A stretch of 35,700 bases of DNA from Clostridium sp. AM33-3 (GTDB taxonomy: Bacteria > Bacillota > Clostridia > Lachnospirales > Lachnospiraceae), in NCBI RefSeq assembly GCF_003480315.1, contig NZ_QUIV01000031.1:832-36531 (forward strand), read 5' to 3'. The position numbers were made by a program, and so were the translations under genes. Shown piece after piece: positions 16,372 to 24,904 of this stretch (position 1 is its first letter; each line of letters opens with the position of its first letter). The notes beneath the pieces are model-generated. The model saw only the letters and a program-made list of their open reading frames with translations, ran no database searches and had not been told where the DNA came from.

Positions 16372-17379
16372 ATGAATAAGAATGGATGTTACATTGACCT
16401 TCATGCCCATCTGGACGGAAGTGTTACCGTAGATATCGCGAAGAAACTGGCGGCACTGCAGAACATTGCGCTGCCGGCGGACAATGATGAGGAGCTTCTG
16501 ACTTTGCTTTCGGTGCCGGATTCCTGTGAGAGTCTGAATGATTTTTTACAGTGTTTTGATTTGCCGGGACGTCTGATGCAGACGCCGGAGGGGCTGCAGA
16601 ATGCAGTGACCCTGGTGTTGGAAAACATGGCCCAGGATGGTGTGATTTATGCGGAGCTGCGCTTTGCGCCGCAGTTTCATACCCTTGGCGGCATGACCCA
16701 GGAGCAGGCGGTGCAGGCGGCAGTTGCAGGACTGAAAAATGCCCCGATTCCGGGCAATCTGATTCTGTGCTGCATGCGCGGCGAGGGCAATGAAAAGGCA
16801 AATGAGGAGACTCTGGCTCTGGCGAAGAAATACCTGGTTAGGGATCACGGTGTAACAGCCATGGATCTGGCCGGAGCGGAGGCGCTGTTTCCGACTGTGA
16901 ATTATCTTGGCTTGTTCGAAGAAGCGAAAACGGCAGGAATTCCGTATACCGTGCATGCCGGGGAGGCAGATGGGCCGGAGAGTGTACGCGCGGCGATTCA
17001 GACTGGAACAAAACGTATTGGACATGGCGTTCGCAGCATGGAGGATGAAGCTGTGATGGAGCTGATTCGGGAAAAGGGCATCACCCTGGAAATGTGCCCT
17101 ACCAGTAACCGCCAGACCCACGCCATCCCGGATATGAAGCAGTATCCGCTGGTGCGCTTTTTAGAGAGCGGCATCCGCGTGACGGTGAATACGGATGATA
17201 TGGGCATTGAGCGCACCTGTCTGTCAAAAGAGTTTGATTATCTGAAACGGGAGTTTGGACTGACTGAAGAACAGCAGAAGCAGGTGGTGCTGAACGCGGC
17301 GGACGCTGCCTTTGCCAGTGAAGAGACAAAAAAGATGCTGCGGGAGAAGATTTTGAAAGTCTATGGAGCGTCCTTATGA
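16372..17379 (+). CDS. add: Adenosine deaminase
   Basis: A 335-residue TIM-barrel metal enzyme that converts adenosine (or deoxyadenosine) to inosine in purine salvage. DLHAHLDGS near residues 9-17 gives the two zinc His residues, TVHAGEAD near 190 gives the third His and catalytic Glu, RIGHGVRS the catalytic His, and VNTDDMG the zinc Asp and second catalytic Asp near 270. Length matches the family. RBS AGAGGTGG precedes ATG 16372. The stop overlaps the next start codon (ATGA), so the DUF4317 protein is translationally coupled. A related adenine deaminase-like substrate cannot be excluded. Confidence 0.93.
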   Translation: MNKNGCYIDLHAHLDGSVTVDIAKKLAALQNIALPADNDEELLTLLSVPDSCESLNDFLQCFDLPGRLMQTPEGLQNAVTLVLENMAQDGVIYAELRFAPQFHTLGGMTQEQAVQAAVAGLKNAPIPGNLILCCMRGEGNEKANEETLALAKKYLVRDHGVTAMDLAGAEALFPTVNYLGLFEEAKTAGIPYTVHAGEADGPESVRAAIQTGTKRIGHGVRSMEDEAVMELIREKGITLEMCPTSNRQTHAIPDMKQYPLVRFLESGIRVTVNTDDMGIERTCLSKEFDYLKREFGLTEEQQKQVVLNAADAAFASEETKKMLREKILKVYGASL

Positions 17380-17999
17380 TAAATCGCGAAGACATGCTGG
17401 AACTGACCCGGCGCATGACACCGGCCCGCTCCTCTGTGGGGCGGATTGCCGGTGCTTATTTTGATGAAGAGGGTTATGTGGATGGAACCTTCAATACGAA
17501 TTTTTTAAAGCTGTCCACACCGGAGCGCACAAAGAATTTAAACCTTGCAAAGACGGTGCTATTTTCCACTACCAACGAGCAGCTGCGGGAATACCGCATC
17601 CCGGACAGTGCCAGAAAGCCGGGCGGTCTGTGGCAGCTTCTGAATGCCATCAAGCGGGATGGCATGAAAAATGACGCGTCCCTGGATCTGTTTTATGAGG
17701 TATTCAGTGAGCATTTTCAGCCGGGATATCCGTATGCGGTCTTTCTGTTTCATGGCCGGTACGATGTGCCGGTGAAGGGGACTGACAAGGAATGGCAGGA
17801 AGGTTCTGAAGAGATTTACGAGTATCTGATCCTGACCGTTAGTCCGCTGACCGGAGAGTACGAACCGGGAGAGCCGGAGTTTGGTTTTCTGTATCCGGCC
17901 TTTAAGGAGCGGGGAGCGGCGATGAATTTTGTGAATATTTTCGAGAAAAATCCGGCACGGGTGCACCGGGAACTGGGCGCCTGGATGCTGCAGGGATGA
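17376..17999 (+). CDS. DUF4317 family protein, short form
   Basis: A 207-residue soluble protein of unknown function. ELTRRMTPARSSVGRIAGAYFDEEG at the N-terminus and the later blocks FLFHGRYDVPVKG, EIYEYLILTVSPL and FGFLYPAF followed by NIFEKNPARVHREL resemble the N-terminal and middle part of DUF4317 proteins, many of which are considerably longer. No membrane segment or catalytic motif is evident. It overlaps the adenosine deaminase gene by four bases, implying co-translation. Family assignment is by pattern memory. Confidence 0.7.
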   Translation: MINREDMLELTRRMTPARSSVGRIAGAYFDEEGYVDGTFNTNFLKLSTPERTKNLNLAKTVLFSTTNEQLREYRIPDSARKPGGLWQLLNAIKRDGMKNDASLDLFYEVFSEHFQPGYPYAVFLFHGRYDVPVKGTDKEWQEGSEEIYEYLILTVSPLTGEYEPGEPEFGFLYPAFKERGAAMNFVNIFEKNPARVHRELGAWMLQG

Positions 18000-18191
18000 A
18001 ATAGGAAACTGCAAAGAAAAAATACCGGAAGCGTGTTTTGGTATGGATGCGGGCGTTGCGTGGCATGATGATAGTGATGGGAATCTGGAAATCGCGGAGA
18101 TTCTGAACCGATGATTGGAAACGCGTGGATTGTAAATAAGATTTTGCGTGAGTTCATGATGAAATGTGAAAATGGAGCGTGATGATAAGAT

Positions 18192-19232
18192 ATGAAGAAA
18201 CGGGATTTTTACCTGCCATCCAGTGATGGAAAGTCCAGGCTGCACTGTGTGGAGTGGATGCCGGAACCTGTAGGGCGTGTTGCGAATTCTCCGGAGCGCG
18301 CGGATTTGCCAGAAGGAAAGCCGGATCCGGCAGTGCAGAAATCCAGGGCGGAAATGAAACTCTGGGTCCAGCTTGTTCATGGAATGAATGAGCATATGGG
18401 CCGCTATGGGGAATTTGCCGCTTTTCTGGCTGAACACGGCATTGCCGTGATCGGACATGACTGCCTTGGCCATGGATCGACTGCTGCTTATGGAGCAACG
18501 GAACTTTCAAAAGAAGACCGAGGCTTTTTTGCAGCGGAAAACGGCGGAGCTTTTCTGCTGCGCGATATGCGCCGGGTGGCCAGTTATGGTGCAAAACGCT
18601 ATCCGAATGCAAAACACATCATGCTTGGCCACAGCATGGGTTCGTTTTTGACCCGGCGTTATCTTTCGGCATATCCGGGAAAAGAACCAGACGGAGTTAT
18701 CCTTCTGGGAACCGGTTTTCCGGCTTTACCGCTGGTGTTTACCGGCGAAATGCTGGCCTCTTTATTTGGAAAACGGAAGGGAAAGCATTACCGAAGCCGT
18801 CTGCTCTATGAGCTTTCCATCGGAAACTATAACCGGAAATTCCAGCCGGTGCGCACGGACTATGACTGGCTTACCAGAGATGAGCGGTATGTGGACCGCT
18901 TTTTGAATAATCCGCGCTGTGATTTTATTTTTACTGTTGGTGCTTACCGCGATTTCTTCCATGAGATCCATGCGGCCGAGAAGGCAGAAATGGTGGGCTA
19001 TATGCCAACAGTCATTCCGTATCTGATCCTGTCCGGAGACAAGGATCCGGTGGGAGAGAATGGGAAAGGCGTGAAAAAGCTTGCCGCCCTGTATCGAAAG
19101 GTAGGCGTGCAGGATATCACAATGAAGCTGTATCCCGGTGCGCGCCATGAAGTGCTCAATGAGGTGAACCGGGAAGAGGTATTTGAGGATATCCTAAGGT
19201 GGCTGACAGAAAAATATAACATCATGTTTTAA
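18192..19232 (+). CDS. Alpha/beta hydrolase, monoacylglycerol-lipase-like (Hydrolase_4)
   Basis: A 346-residue serine hydrolase. LVHGMNEHMGRYGEFAAFLAEHGIAVIGHDCLGHG is the oxyanion region of the lysophospholipase group, LGHSMGSFLTRRY holds the nucleophilic Ser near residue 148, LILSGDKDPVG the catalytic Asp, and GARHEVLNE the catalytic His near 320. No signal peptide is visible, so it acts in the cytoplasm. Residues about 28-55 form an unusual insert (SPERADLPEGKPDPAVQ) before the core strand. The ribosome binding site (GGAG, 18175-18178) is rather distant from the ATG. The 190 bases upstream hold no recognisable feature. The substrate is unknown. Confidence 0.88.
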   Translation: MKKRDFYLPSSDGKSRLHCVEWMPEPVGRVANSPERADLPEGKPDPAVQKSRAEMKLWVQLVHGMNEHMGRYGEFAAFLAEHGIAVIGHDCLGHGSTAAYGATELSKEDRGFFAAENGGAFLLRDMRRVASYGAKRYPNAKHIMLGHSMGSFLTRRYLSAYPGKEPDGVILLGTGFPALPLVFTGEMLASLFGKRKGKHYRSRLLYELSIGNYNRKFQPVRTDYDWLTRDERYVDRFLNNPRCDFIFTVGAYRDFFHEIHAAEKAEMVGYMPTVIPYLILSGDKDPVGENGKGVKKLAALYRKVGVQDITMKLYPGARHEVLNEVNREEVFEDILRWLTEKYNIMF

Positions 19233-19267
19233 AGCCGGCACATGCGCAGTTCTGTCCGTTTGCATAC

Positions 19268-20608
19268 TCAGGATGCCTTCTGTCCGGGCTGATTTTTCAT
19301 CCACACAAAGGCAATGGCGCAGATCAGTACAGAAAGCAGGGATCCTGCCGGAGCAGCACAGCCCATGGGAAACAGGTTGTCCGGATAGTATTTTGATGCC
19401 AGATAGGCCAGGGGAATGCGGGCACAAAGCACGGAAATGATGTTGTGCAAAAATGAGATTCCAGACTGTCCATAGGCACAGAAGTATCCGCTGAAACAGA
19501 AGTGGATTCCGGCAAAAACGCAGTCCCAGATATAACTGTGCAGGTACTGGCTGCCCAGACGGATGACATCGGCATTGCCTGAAAAAAGGCTGACAATATG
19601 GTGTCCGGTAAACTGCATGAGAATGGAAATCACAATACCGTAGGACACTGCAATGGTGGTGGCACAGGTTAGTGTCTGGCTTGCCCGATCGTGCTTTCCG
19701 GCACCAATATTCTGTGCGCACAGAGCAGAAACGGTAGACAACATAGAGGACGGAACCAGGAAAAACAGGCTGATCATTTTTTCCACAATGCCGACTGCGG
19801 CAGCGTCATTTAAGCCGCGGCGGTTGGCAATAATGGTGATGACAATAAAGGCAATCTGGATAAATCCGTCCTGCATGGCGATCGGAAATCCAATTTTTAA
19901 GAGACCGCCCATCATGCTTCGCACCGGTTTTAAATCTGCAAAATGAAATTCCGGGATCATGCGTTTGCGACAGATCATGGTCAGGAAAATCAGCACACTG
20001 ATGGTCTGGGACAGGGTGGTGCCAAGCGCCGCGCCTGCGGGACCAAGCTTCAGCAAGCCGATGAACAGATAATCCAGGGCAATATTAAAAGCACAGGCAA
20101 TCGCAATAAAAAACATAGGACTTTTCGAGTCTCCTATGCCGCGGAAAATGGAGCTGATGATGTTGTAGGCTGTGATAAACGGGATGCCGAGAAAACAGAT
20201 GGTCAGGTAGGTGATGGTGCCACTGACTGCTTCCATTGGGGTGGACATGACAGCCACGATGGGTTTTACAAAACAGAGCAGGATTGCGGTCAGGGCAACG
20301 GACAGCAGCATGAATAAAGATGCTGTATTGCCGACAGCAAGATTGACCTGTCTGCGGTCCTGTGCGCCCACAGCCCGTCCGGTCATAACCGTGGTGCCCA
20401 TGGCCAGTCCCACGATCATGACAGTAAGCATGTGCATGACCTGACTTCCGATAGAGACAGCGGTGGTGCTGTCTACAGAGTTAAACTGTCCGATGATGAA
20501 CAGATCTGCGGTGCCGTACAGGGTCTGCAAAAAATAGGAAAGAAAGTATGGCAGTGAGAAAGAAAAAATGGTTTTTGGGATACTGCCGGTAGTCAAATTG
20601 CGTTCCAT
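19268..20608 (-). CDS. MATE-family efflux transporter
   Basis: A 446-residue membrane protein with two MatE halves and about twelve helices. SIPKTIFSFSLPYFLSYFLQTLYGTADLFIIGQF and GRAVGAQDRRQVNLAVGNT are typical of the Clostridial MATE group. On the minus strand AAGGAG lies about 9 bases before ATG 20608. It converges with the hydrolase gene, and I see no strong terminator in the 35-base gap. It is only distantly similar to the MATE protein at 5724-7043, so the two are not a recent duplication. Substrate unknown. Confidence 0.92.
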   Translation of the reverse strand: MERNLTTGSIPKTIFSFSLPYFLSYFLQTLYGTADLFIIGQFNSVDSTTAVSIGSQVMHMLTVMIVGLAMGTTVMTGRAVGAQDRRQVNLAVGNTASLFMLLSVALTAILLCFVKPIVAVMSTPMEAVSGTITYLTICFLGIPFITAYNIISSIFRGIGDSKSPMFFIAIACAFNIALDYLFIGLLKLGPAGAALGTTLSQTISVLIFLTMICRKRMIPEFHFADLKPVRSMMGGLLKIGFPIAMQDGFIQIAFIVITIIANRRGLNDAAAVGIVEKMISLFFLVPSSMLSTVSALCAQNIGAGKHDRASQTLTCATTIAVSYGIVISILMQFTGHHIVSLFSGNADVIRLGSQYLHSYIWDCVFAGIHFCFSGYFCAYGQSGISFLHNIISVLCARIPLAYLASKYYPDNLFPMGCAAPAGSLLSVLICAIAFVWMKNQPGQKAS

Positions 20609-20641
20609 TTGTATAGCTCCTTATCGTTCGATTCTGATTTG

Positions 20642-20670
20642 ATTATACTGGGAAAAAAGGATTAAGTCCA
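20642..20670 (-). promoter_or_regulatory. Promoter of the second MATE gene
   Basis: On the minus strand TGGACT (20670-20665), a 17-base spacer and TATAAT (20647-20642), with a start near 20635 and a leader of about 27 bases. Confidence 0.65.
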
Positions 20671-20702
20671 TTATAATATCAGAACGGTAAAACGAAATCC
20701 AG

Positions 20703-20731
20703 TTGACAGTTTTTCCCTCATGCCGTAAACT
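20703..20731 (+). promoter_or_regulatory. Promoter of the cobalamin-riboswitch operon
   Basis: TTGACA (20703-20708), a 17-base spacer and TAAACT (20726-20731). Transcription would start near 20738, directly before the riboswitch aptamer. Confidence 0.75.
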
Positions 20732-20739
20732 ATCCTACG

Positions 20740-20912
20740 GAATAAGTGTCGGCCGTTCGGGGCCGGTGAAAAGGGAAACGGGTGTGAGTCCCGTGCGGTG
20801 CCGCCGCTGTAAGCGCATGAAGGGCAGTCTGGATTTCACTGTTTTATATGAAAAATGGGAAGAAACCAGGCACTATTGCCGCGCAAGCCAGAAGACCTGC
20901 TTATGTCCACTT
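20740..20912 (+). ncRNA. Cobalamin riboswitch (AdoCbl-type aptamer)
   Basis: The conserved core is plain: GGCCGGTGAAAAGGGAA, then CGGGTGTGAGTCCCG, then GCCGCCGCTGTAAGC, and after a variable arm the B12-box-side block GCCAGAAGACCTGC (20887-20900). Order and spacing fit the cobalamin family, which senses adenosylcobalamin or related corrinoids and switches off B12 uptake or synthesis genes. Its boundaries are approximate. It controls the ABC importer starting at 21114. Confidence 0.93.
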
Positions 20913-20964
20913 TTGCTGTCACGGTCCATGGCAAGGCAAGGGAAACAAGGGCGAAGTCTGCCCT

Positions 20965-21026
20965 GGATGCAAAATACGGTGCATCATCCGGTTTACTTTT
21001 GGTAAGCCGGATGGTGCTTTTATTTT
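20965..21026 (+). terminator. Expression platform of the riboswitch: terminator with possible antiterminator
   Basis: GCATCATCCGG (20981-20991) pairs with CCGGATGGTGC (21007-21017) and is followed by TTTTATTTT, a terminator. GGATGC (20965-20970) can instead pair with GCATC (20981-20985), which would disrupt the terminator's 5' arm. This is the usual OFF/ON arrangement, with ligand binding favouring termination. Confidence 0.75.
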
Positions 21027-21113
21027 GTCAATATGTGTCGCAGGCTACATTTTTGCATCGCGTTCCTGCATGGGTGATACGAAAAAAATTTCAACATCAG
21101 GAGGAAAACAATT

Positions 21114-22199
21114 ATGAGAAACAAGAAACTGGTAATTTTAACTATGGCTGCCTGCATGACTGCAGGTCTGGCAGCCGGATGCGGCGCAAAGAGCGCGGAT
21201 ACCGCAACAACGGCTGCAGCGGCAGCAGAGAGCACCGCAGAGACTGTGGAGAGCAGCGCAGAGGAGACCGAAGCAGGCGGCGTGGCGGCAGATGAGGCAT
21301 ATGAGCCGGTTACCATTACCTTAAACCTGGAGCGTTCCGGTTTGGGTGAGAACGTAGAGTATACCTTCACCGAGAAGCCATCCGCAGTGGTTGCTTCCGG
21401 CGATCAGATGGCAGATTTCTTCTTTGATCTCGGTCTGGAAGACCAGATGGCCGGTTACACCAAGGGAAGCTGCTGGAGTACCGTTTCCCAGTATCCGGCA
21501 AGAGATAAGGTGCCGCAGCTGTTAGAGGCAGGAAAGGGCATTTCCAATCTTTCCAAAGAGGAGCTGGTGGCAACCGGATGCGATTTCCTGATGGGCTGGG
21601 ATTCTGTATTTTCCGATAAAAACTTTGGAAAAGAGTTCTGTGATGCCAACGGAATCGCAATGTATTTCCCTTATGTATGCTCGGATAAGGCAACCTTTGA
21701 AGAGCTGTACAAAGACTATGAGACACTTGGGAAAATCTTTAAAGTAGAGGATGTGGCATCTGAGAAGATCCAGGCTATGAAGGATACGCTTCAGGAAGTA
21801 AAAGACACGCTGGGTGATGATGTTTACCAGAATCCGGTGACCGTGTTTGCATACGATTCCGGTGAGGATGCCCCGTTTACCGCATGTCAGGGTATGCCGG
21901 GTGATATCATCAAGCGGGCTGGCGGTATCTCTATTTTCGATGACATTGAGGCTGGATGGGCTACTCCGTCCTGGGAGGAAGTGGTAGAGCGTGACCCGGA
22001 TGTAATTCTGATCCTGGACTATACCGGTGACATTTCTGAGAAGAAAAATTTCCTGGAGACCAACGAGTTTACCAAAGATTTAAGAGCAGTCAAAGAGGGA
22101 AAAATCTATTCCGCATGCTGCAGTGATATGCAGGGTTCTGCAGGTTCCGCAGAGGCAGTCAGAGAGATCGCAAAGCAGCTGTATCCGGACAAGTTCTAA
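21114..22199 (+). CDS. btuF: Corrinoid-type ABC transporter, substrate-binding lipoprotein (BtuF-like)
   Basis: A 361-residue lipoprotein with lipobox LAAGC (Cys near 23) and an Ala/Thr/Glu-rich linker to about residue 65, then a class III (Peripla_BP_2) fold: PSAVVASGDQMADFFFDLGLEDQMAGYT, NLSKEELVATGCDFLMGWDS, and AGWATPSWEEVVERDPDVILILDYTG. This fold binds B12, heme or siderophores. The cobalamin riboswitch upstream makes a corrinoid the best guess. AGGAGG precedes ATG 21114. The binding protein is encoded first, before the permease and ATPase. Confidence 0.88.
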   Translation: MRNKKLVILTMAACMTAGLAAGCGAKSADTATTAAAAAESTAETVESSAEETEAGGVAADEAYEPVTITLNLERSGLGENVEYTFTEKPSAVVASGDQMADFFFDLGLEDQMAGYTKGSCWSTVSQYPARDKVPQLLEAGKGISNLSKEELVATGCDFLMGWDSVFSDKNFGKEFCDANGIAMYFPYVCSDKATFEELYKDYETLGKIFKVEDVASEKIQAMKDTLQEVKDTLGDDVYQNPVTVFAYDSGEDAPFTACQGMPGDIIKRAGGISIFDDIEAGWATPSWEEVVERDPDVILILDYTGDISEKKNFLETNEFTKDLRAVKEGKIYSACCSDMQGSAGSAEAVREIAKQLYPDKF

Positions 22200-22260
22200 T
22201 CAGAAACTGTTGAAACATGAGGAATTTCCTGCATGGGAAGTCCCTGTTTTTGGAGAAAAC

Positions 22261-23328
22261 ATGAAATCAGAAATCAGTAAAAAAAGTGACCGGGAAACTG
22301 GACGTTTTATAGGTACCCTTCTGATGGTTCTGCTTCTGATCGCGGCAGTAACGACCATCTCCGTGACCCTGGGTGCCATCCATGTGTCACCGGATGAGAT
22401 CGTAAAGATCCTGGCAAATAAGATATCCGGAAAGGAGATTTTTGCGGTGTCCTGGGAGCAGAAAACAGAAAACATCATCTGGAATATCCGTTTTCCGCGG
22501 GTTATCATGGCATTTATTGTAGGAGCAGGCCTGTCTCTTTGCGGTGTGCTGATGCAGGCACTCACAAAAAATCCACTGGCAGATCCCTATGTGCTGGGAA
22601 TTTCCTCCGGTGCCTCTGCCGGAGCAGTCAGCGTCATCATTCTGGGGCTTTTCAGTTTTCTGGGCGGTTATTCCGTGATTTTTGGCGCGACGCTGGGCGC
22701 GGCTGTGGCCATCAGCCTTTCTCTGAGTATTGCGTCTGTAAAAGGGAGGATTACCTCTACCCAGTTGGTGCTGGCCGGAATTGCCACTTCCGCCTTGTTC
22801 TCCGCACTGACGAATCTGATCGTTTACGGGTTTAACAATGGTTCCGATAAGACCAAGATGGCGCTTTACTGGATGGTAGGCTCCTTAAGCGGAGCCACCT
22901 GGAGCCGCGTGAAATATGTGTTCATCGTGTCTGTTGTTATGATGGCAGTGATTCTGTTATTTGCGCGGGAATTGGACATTCTTCTTCTGGGAGATGATGT
23001 GGCAGAGACGCTGGGAGCAGATACCCGACGCATCAAGCTGCTGATCATTCTGGCCTCTACTGTGCTGACAGGTGTGGTTGTTTCTGTCAGCGGCGTTATC
23101 GGCTTTGCAGGACTTGTGGTGCCTCATGTGATGCGTGGCTTTGTGGGCTCCGGCCATAAGCAGCTGATTCCCATGTCTATTCTGGGCGGTGGTCTCTTTG
23201 CCATGATCGCGGATCTGATCTCCCGCATCATCATTGCGCCGGAAGAACTTCCGATCGGTGTCATTGCGGCATTTTTCGGTGCCCCGTTCTTCTTGTATCT
23301 GATTCGGAAAGGAAGTGTGGGACGATGA
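22261..23328 (+). CDS. btuC: ABC transporter permease, FecCD/BtuC family
   Basis: A 355-residue inner-membrane protein with about ten helices. RFPRVIMAFIVGAGLSLCGVLMQALTKNPLADPYVLGISSGASAGA is the hallmark of the FecCD family, and GVVVSVSGVIGFAGLVVPHVMR and GVIAAFFGAPFFLYLIRK close it. I start at ATG 22261, since GGAG lies just upstream and the longer reading from 22123 runs through the end of the binding-protein gene. It forms the homodimeric channel for uptake. Its stop overlaps the ATPase start by ATGA. Confidence 0.92.
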   Translation: MKSEISKKSDRETGRFIGTLLMVLLLIAAVTTISVTLGAIHVSPDEIVKILANKISGKEIFAVSWEQKTENIIWNIRFPRVIMAFIVGAGLSLCGVLMQALTKNPLADPYVLGISSGASAGAVSVIILGLFSFLGGYSVIFGATLGAAVAISLSLSIASVKGRITSTQLVLAGIATSALFSALTNLIVYGFNNGSDKTKMALYWMVGSLSGATWSRVKYVFIVSVVMMAVILLFARELDILLLGDDVAETLGADTRRIKLLIILASTVLTGVVVSVSGVIGFAGLVVPHVMRGFVGSGHKQLIPMSILGGGLFAMIADLISRIIIAPEELPIGVIAAFFGAPFFLYLIRKGSVGR

Positions 23329-24107
23329 GCTTAACGGTAAAACATCTGGATTATGAAATCGGAAATGAGCGGATCCTGGATCAGATTTCCCTCGAAATCA
23401 AAGAGGGGGAATTTGTGGGACTGGTTGGACCGAATGGCTGCGGCAAGTCCACATTGCTGAAGCATATTTATCGGACCTATAAGCCTAAGGGGCAGACCGT
23501 CTTTCTGGATGGGAAAGATATCATGGACCTTTCAGCTAAAAAACTGGCGGGAGAACTGGCGGTCATGGCGCAGGAAAATCAGCTGGAATTTGATTTTACC
23601 GTTCGGGATATGGTTATGTTCGGACGTTACGCTCACAAGAAATTTCTGGAGGGAGACACTGCAAAAGACCGGGAACTTTGTGAAAAATGCCTTCGGGAAG
23701 TAGGACTGAGCGGCTACGAAATACGCTCCTATTTAAGCCTTTCCGGCGGAGAAAAACAGCGTGTCCTACTGGCCCGCGTACTGATGCAGGAAAGCCGCTA
23801 TATTGTTCTGGATGAGCCGACCAACCATCTGGATGTCAGCTATCAGTATCAGATCATGGATATTTTACGAAACCAGGATGTCACGGTATTCTCCTCCATC
23901 CATGATCTGAATCTGGCTGCTCTTTACTGTGACAGGATCATTTTTCTGTACCAGGGAAAGATTGTAGACTGCGGCACACCGGAAGAGGTGCTGACGAAAG
24001 AAAATATCCGAAAATATTTCGGCATCGAAGCACAGGTGACAAAAAATGAAGCCACCCGGAAGATGCAGATTTATTATCTGCCGGGGTGGGTGAAGGAAAA
24101 GGGCTGA
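23325..24107 (+). CDS. btuD: ABC transporter ATP-binding protein, BtuD/FepC family
   Basis: A 260-residue ATPase with Walker A GPNGCGKST near 36-44, Q-loop AVMAQENQ, signature LSLSGGEKQRVLLARVLMQ near 136-154, Walker B YIVLDEPTNHLDV and switch IHDLNLAALYCD. These are typical of siderophore/B12 importers. It overlaps the permease by four bases and completes the riboswitch-controlled operon. Confidence 0.93.
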   Translation: MSLTVKHLDYEIGNERILDQISLEIKEGEFVGLVGPNGCGKSTLLKHIYRTYKPKGQTVFLDGKDIMDLSAKKLAGELAVMAQENQLEFDFTVRDMVMFGRYAHKKFLEGDTAKDRELCEKCLREVGLSGYEIRSYLSLSGGEKQRVLLARVLMQESRYIVLDEPTNHLDVSYQYQIMDILRNQDVTVFSSIHDLNLAALYCDRIIFLYQGKIVDCGTPEEVLTKENIRKYFGIEAQVTKNEATRKMQIYYLPGWVKEKG

Positions 24108-24134
24108 ACCGGAACCGCGGACAGATCTGCCTGC

Positions 24135-24163
24135 TTGACGAAAAGATGGAAGAAAGTTATAGT
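24135..24163 (+). promoter_or_regulatory. Promoter before the GNAT gene
   Basis: TTGACG (24135-24140), a 17-base spacer and TATAGT (24158-24163). Transcription would start near 24170 and then meet a hairpin plus T run before reaching the coding region. Confidence 0.65.
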
Positions 24164-24182
24164 AGAAATAGTTTTGTGTGAG

Positions 24183-24220
24183 AGAGAACGCGGTTCAGAC
24201 GAAACGCAGGTCTCTTTTTT
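24183..24220 (+). terminator. Hairpin with T-run in the GNAT leader (terminator/attenuator)
   Basis: AGAGA..C GCG (24183-24192) pairs with CGC..G TCTCT (24205-24215) with small bulges, followed by T to 24220. It may end the btu operon transcript; for the promoter at 24135 it would be a leader terminator. Confidence 0.55.
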
Positions 24221-24257
24221 CATAGACAAAGATGAGTATGTATAAAGGAGTTGTTTT

Positions 24258-24767
24258 ATGTTACAACGAATCAATGAAACTAATTTCCCAGAAATCTACC
24301 GCGTTATGCAGGCCAGCTTCTCGGATGACGAATATCGTCCTTATGACGAGCAGCTTGCGCTTTTTGAAGAACCGGAATACCGGATTTATTATATGCCAGC
24401 AGGCTTTCTTGCCGTCTGGGAATTTGAATCTTTCATCTACATTGAGCATTTCGCAGTAGATCCAGCCCTTCGCAACAGCGGGACCGGCTCCGCCATGCTG
24501 CAGGAACTGGTAAAACAGTACCAGAAGCCAATCTGCCTGGAGGTGGAACTTCCGGAAGATGAATTAACCCGCAGACGCATTGGCTTTTATGAACGCAATG
24601 GGTTTGTATTTAACGAATATCCTTATATCCAGCCACCCATTTCCAAAGGAAAATCCCCGGTGCCGCTGCGGATTATGACATATAAAAGCGAAATTACGAG
24701 GGAAGAATTTCAGAAGATGAAAGAAATACTTTATCGTCGAGTGTATAAGTGCGGAGCAAGAATTTGA
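24258..24767 (+). CDS. GNAT-family N-acetyltransferase
   Basis: A 169-residue acetyltransferase that should transfer acetyl from acetyl-CoA to an amine. FIYIEHFAVDPALRNSGTGSAMLQELV is the acetyl-CoA-binding motif A (residues about 58-84, normally R/Q-x-x-G-x-G/A; here RNSGTG), and RRIGFYERNGFVFNEY is motif B. AAAGGAG precedes ATG 24258. The acceptor is unknown. It has its own promoter and is followed by a terminator. Confidence 0.9.
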   Translation: MLQRINETNFPEIYRVMQASFSDDEYRPYDEQLALFEEPEYRIYYMPAGFLAVWEFESFIYIEHFAVDPALRNSGTGSAMLQELVKQYQKPICLEVELPEDELTRRRIGFYERNGFVFNEYPYIQPPISKGKSPVPLRIMTYKSEITREEFQKMKEILYRRVYKCGARI

Positions 24768-24827
24768 TTTTTTATCATTCAGAACTGAATGCTTTCTTTG
24801 GTTCAAAAATTCGAACTGGTCAAATGG

Positions 24828-24856
24828 TTTACACATAACGGGCCTGGTGTTATATT
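24828..24856 (+). promoter_or_regulatory. Promoter of the NRPS-like gene
   Basis: TTTACA (24828-24833), a 17-base spacer and TATATT (24851-24856). The predicted start near 24863 falls inside the 5' arm of the hairpin at 24857, so promoter and terminator overlap. Confidence 0.6.
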
Positions 24857-24889
24857 TGAGACAGATACATAAAATCTGTCTCATTTTTT
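24857..24889 (+). terminator. Terminator overlapping the NRPS-like gene's promoter
   Basis: TGAGACAGAT (24857-24866) pairs perfectly with ATCTGTCTCA (24874-24883) through a 7-base loop, followed by T6. It can stop read-through from the GNAT gene, while transcripts starting at the embedded promoter would lack part of the 5' arm and escape it (inference). Confidence 0.8.
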
Positions 24890-24904
24890 ATTTGGAGGAA
24901 TCAT

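Noticed and set aside
18000..18191. Possible short gene between the DUF4317 and hydrolase genes (ATG near 18042, about 23 codons)
   Set aside because: No ribosome binding site or recognisable product; treated as spacer.
19268..20608. Second MATE gene as a duplicate of the first
   Set aside because: The two proteins share only family-level similarity and different surroundings.
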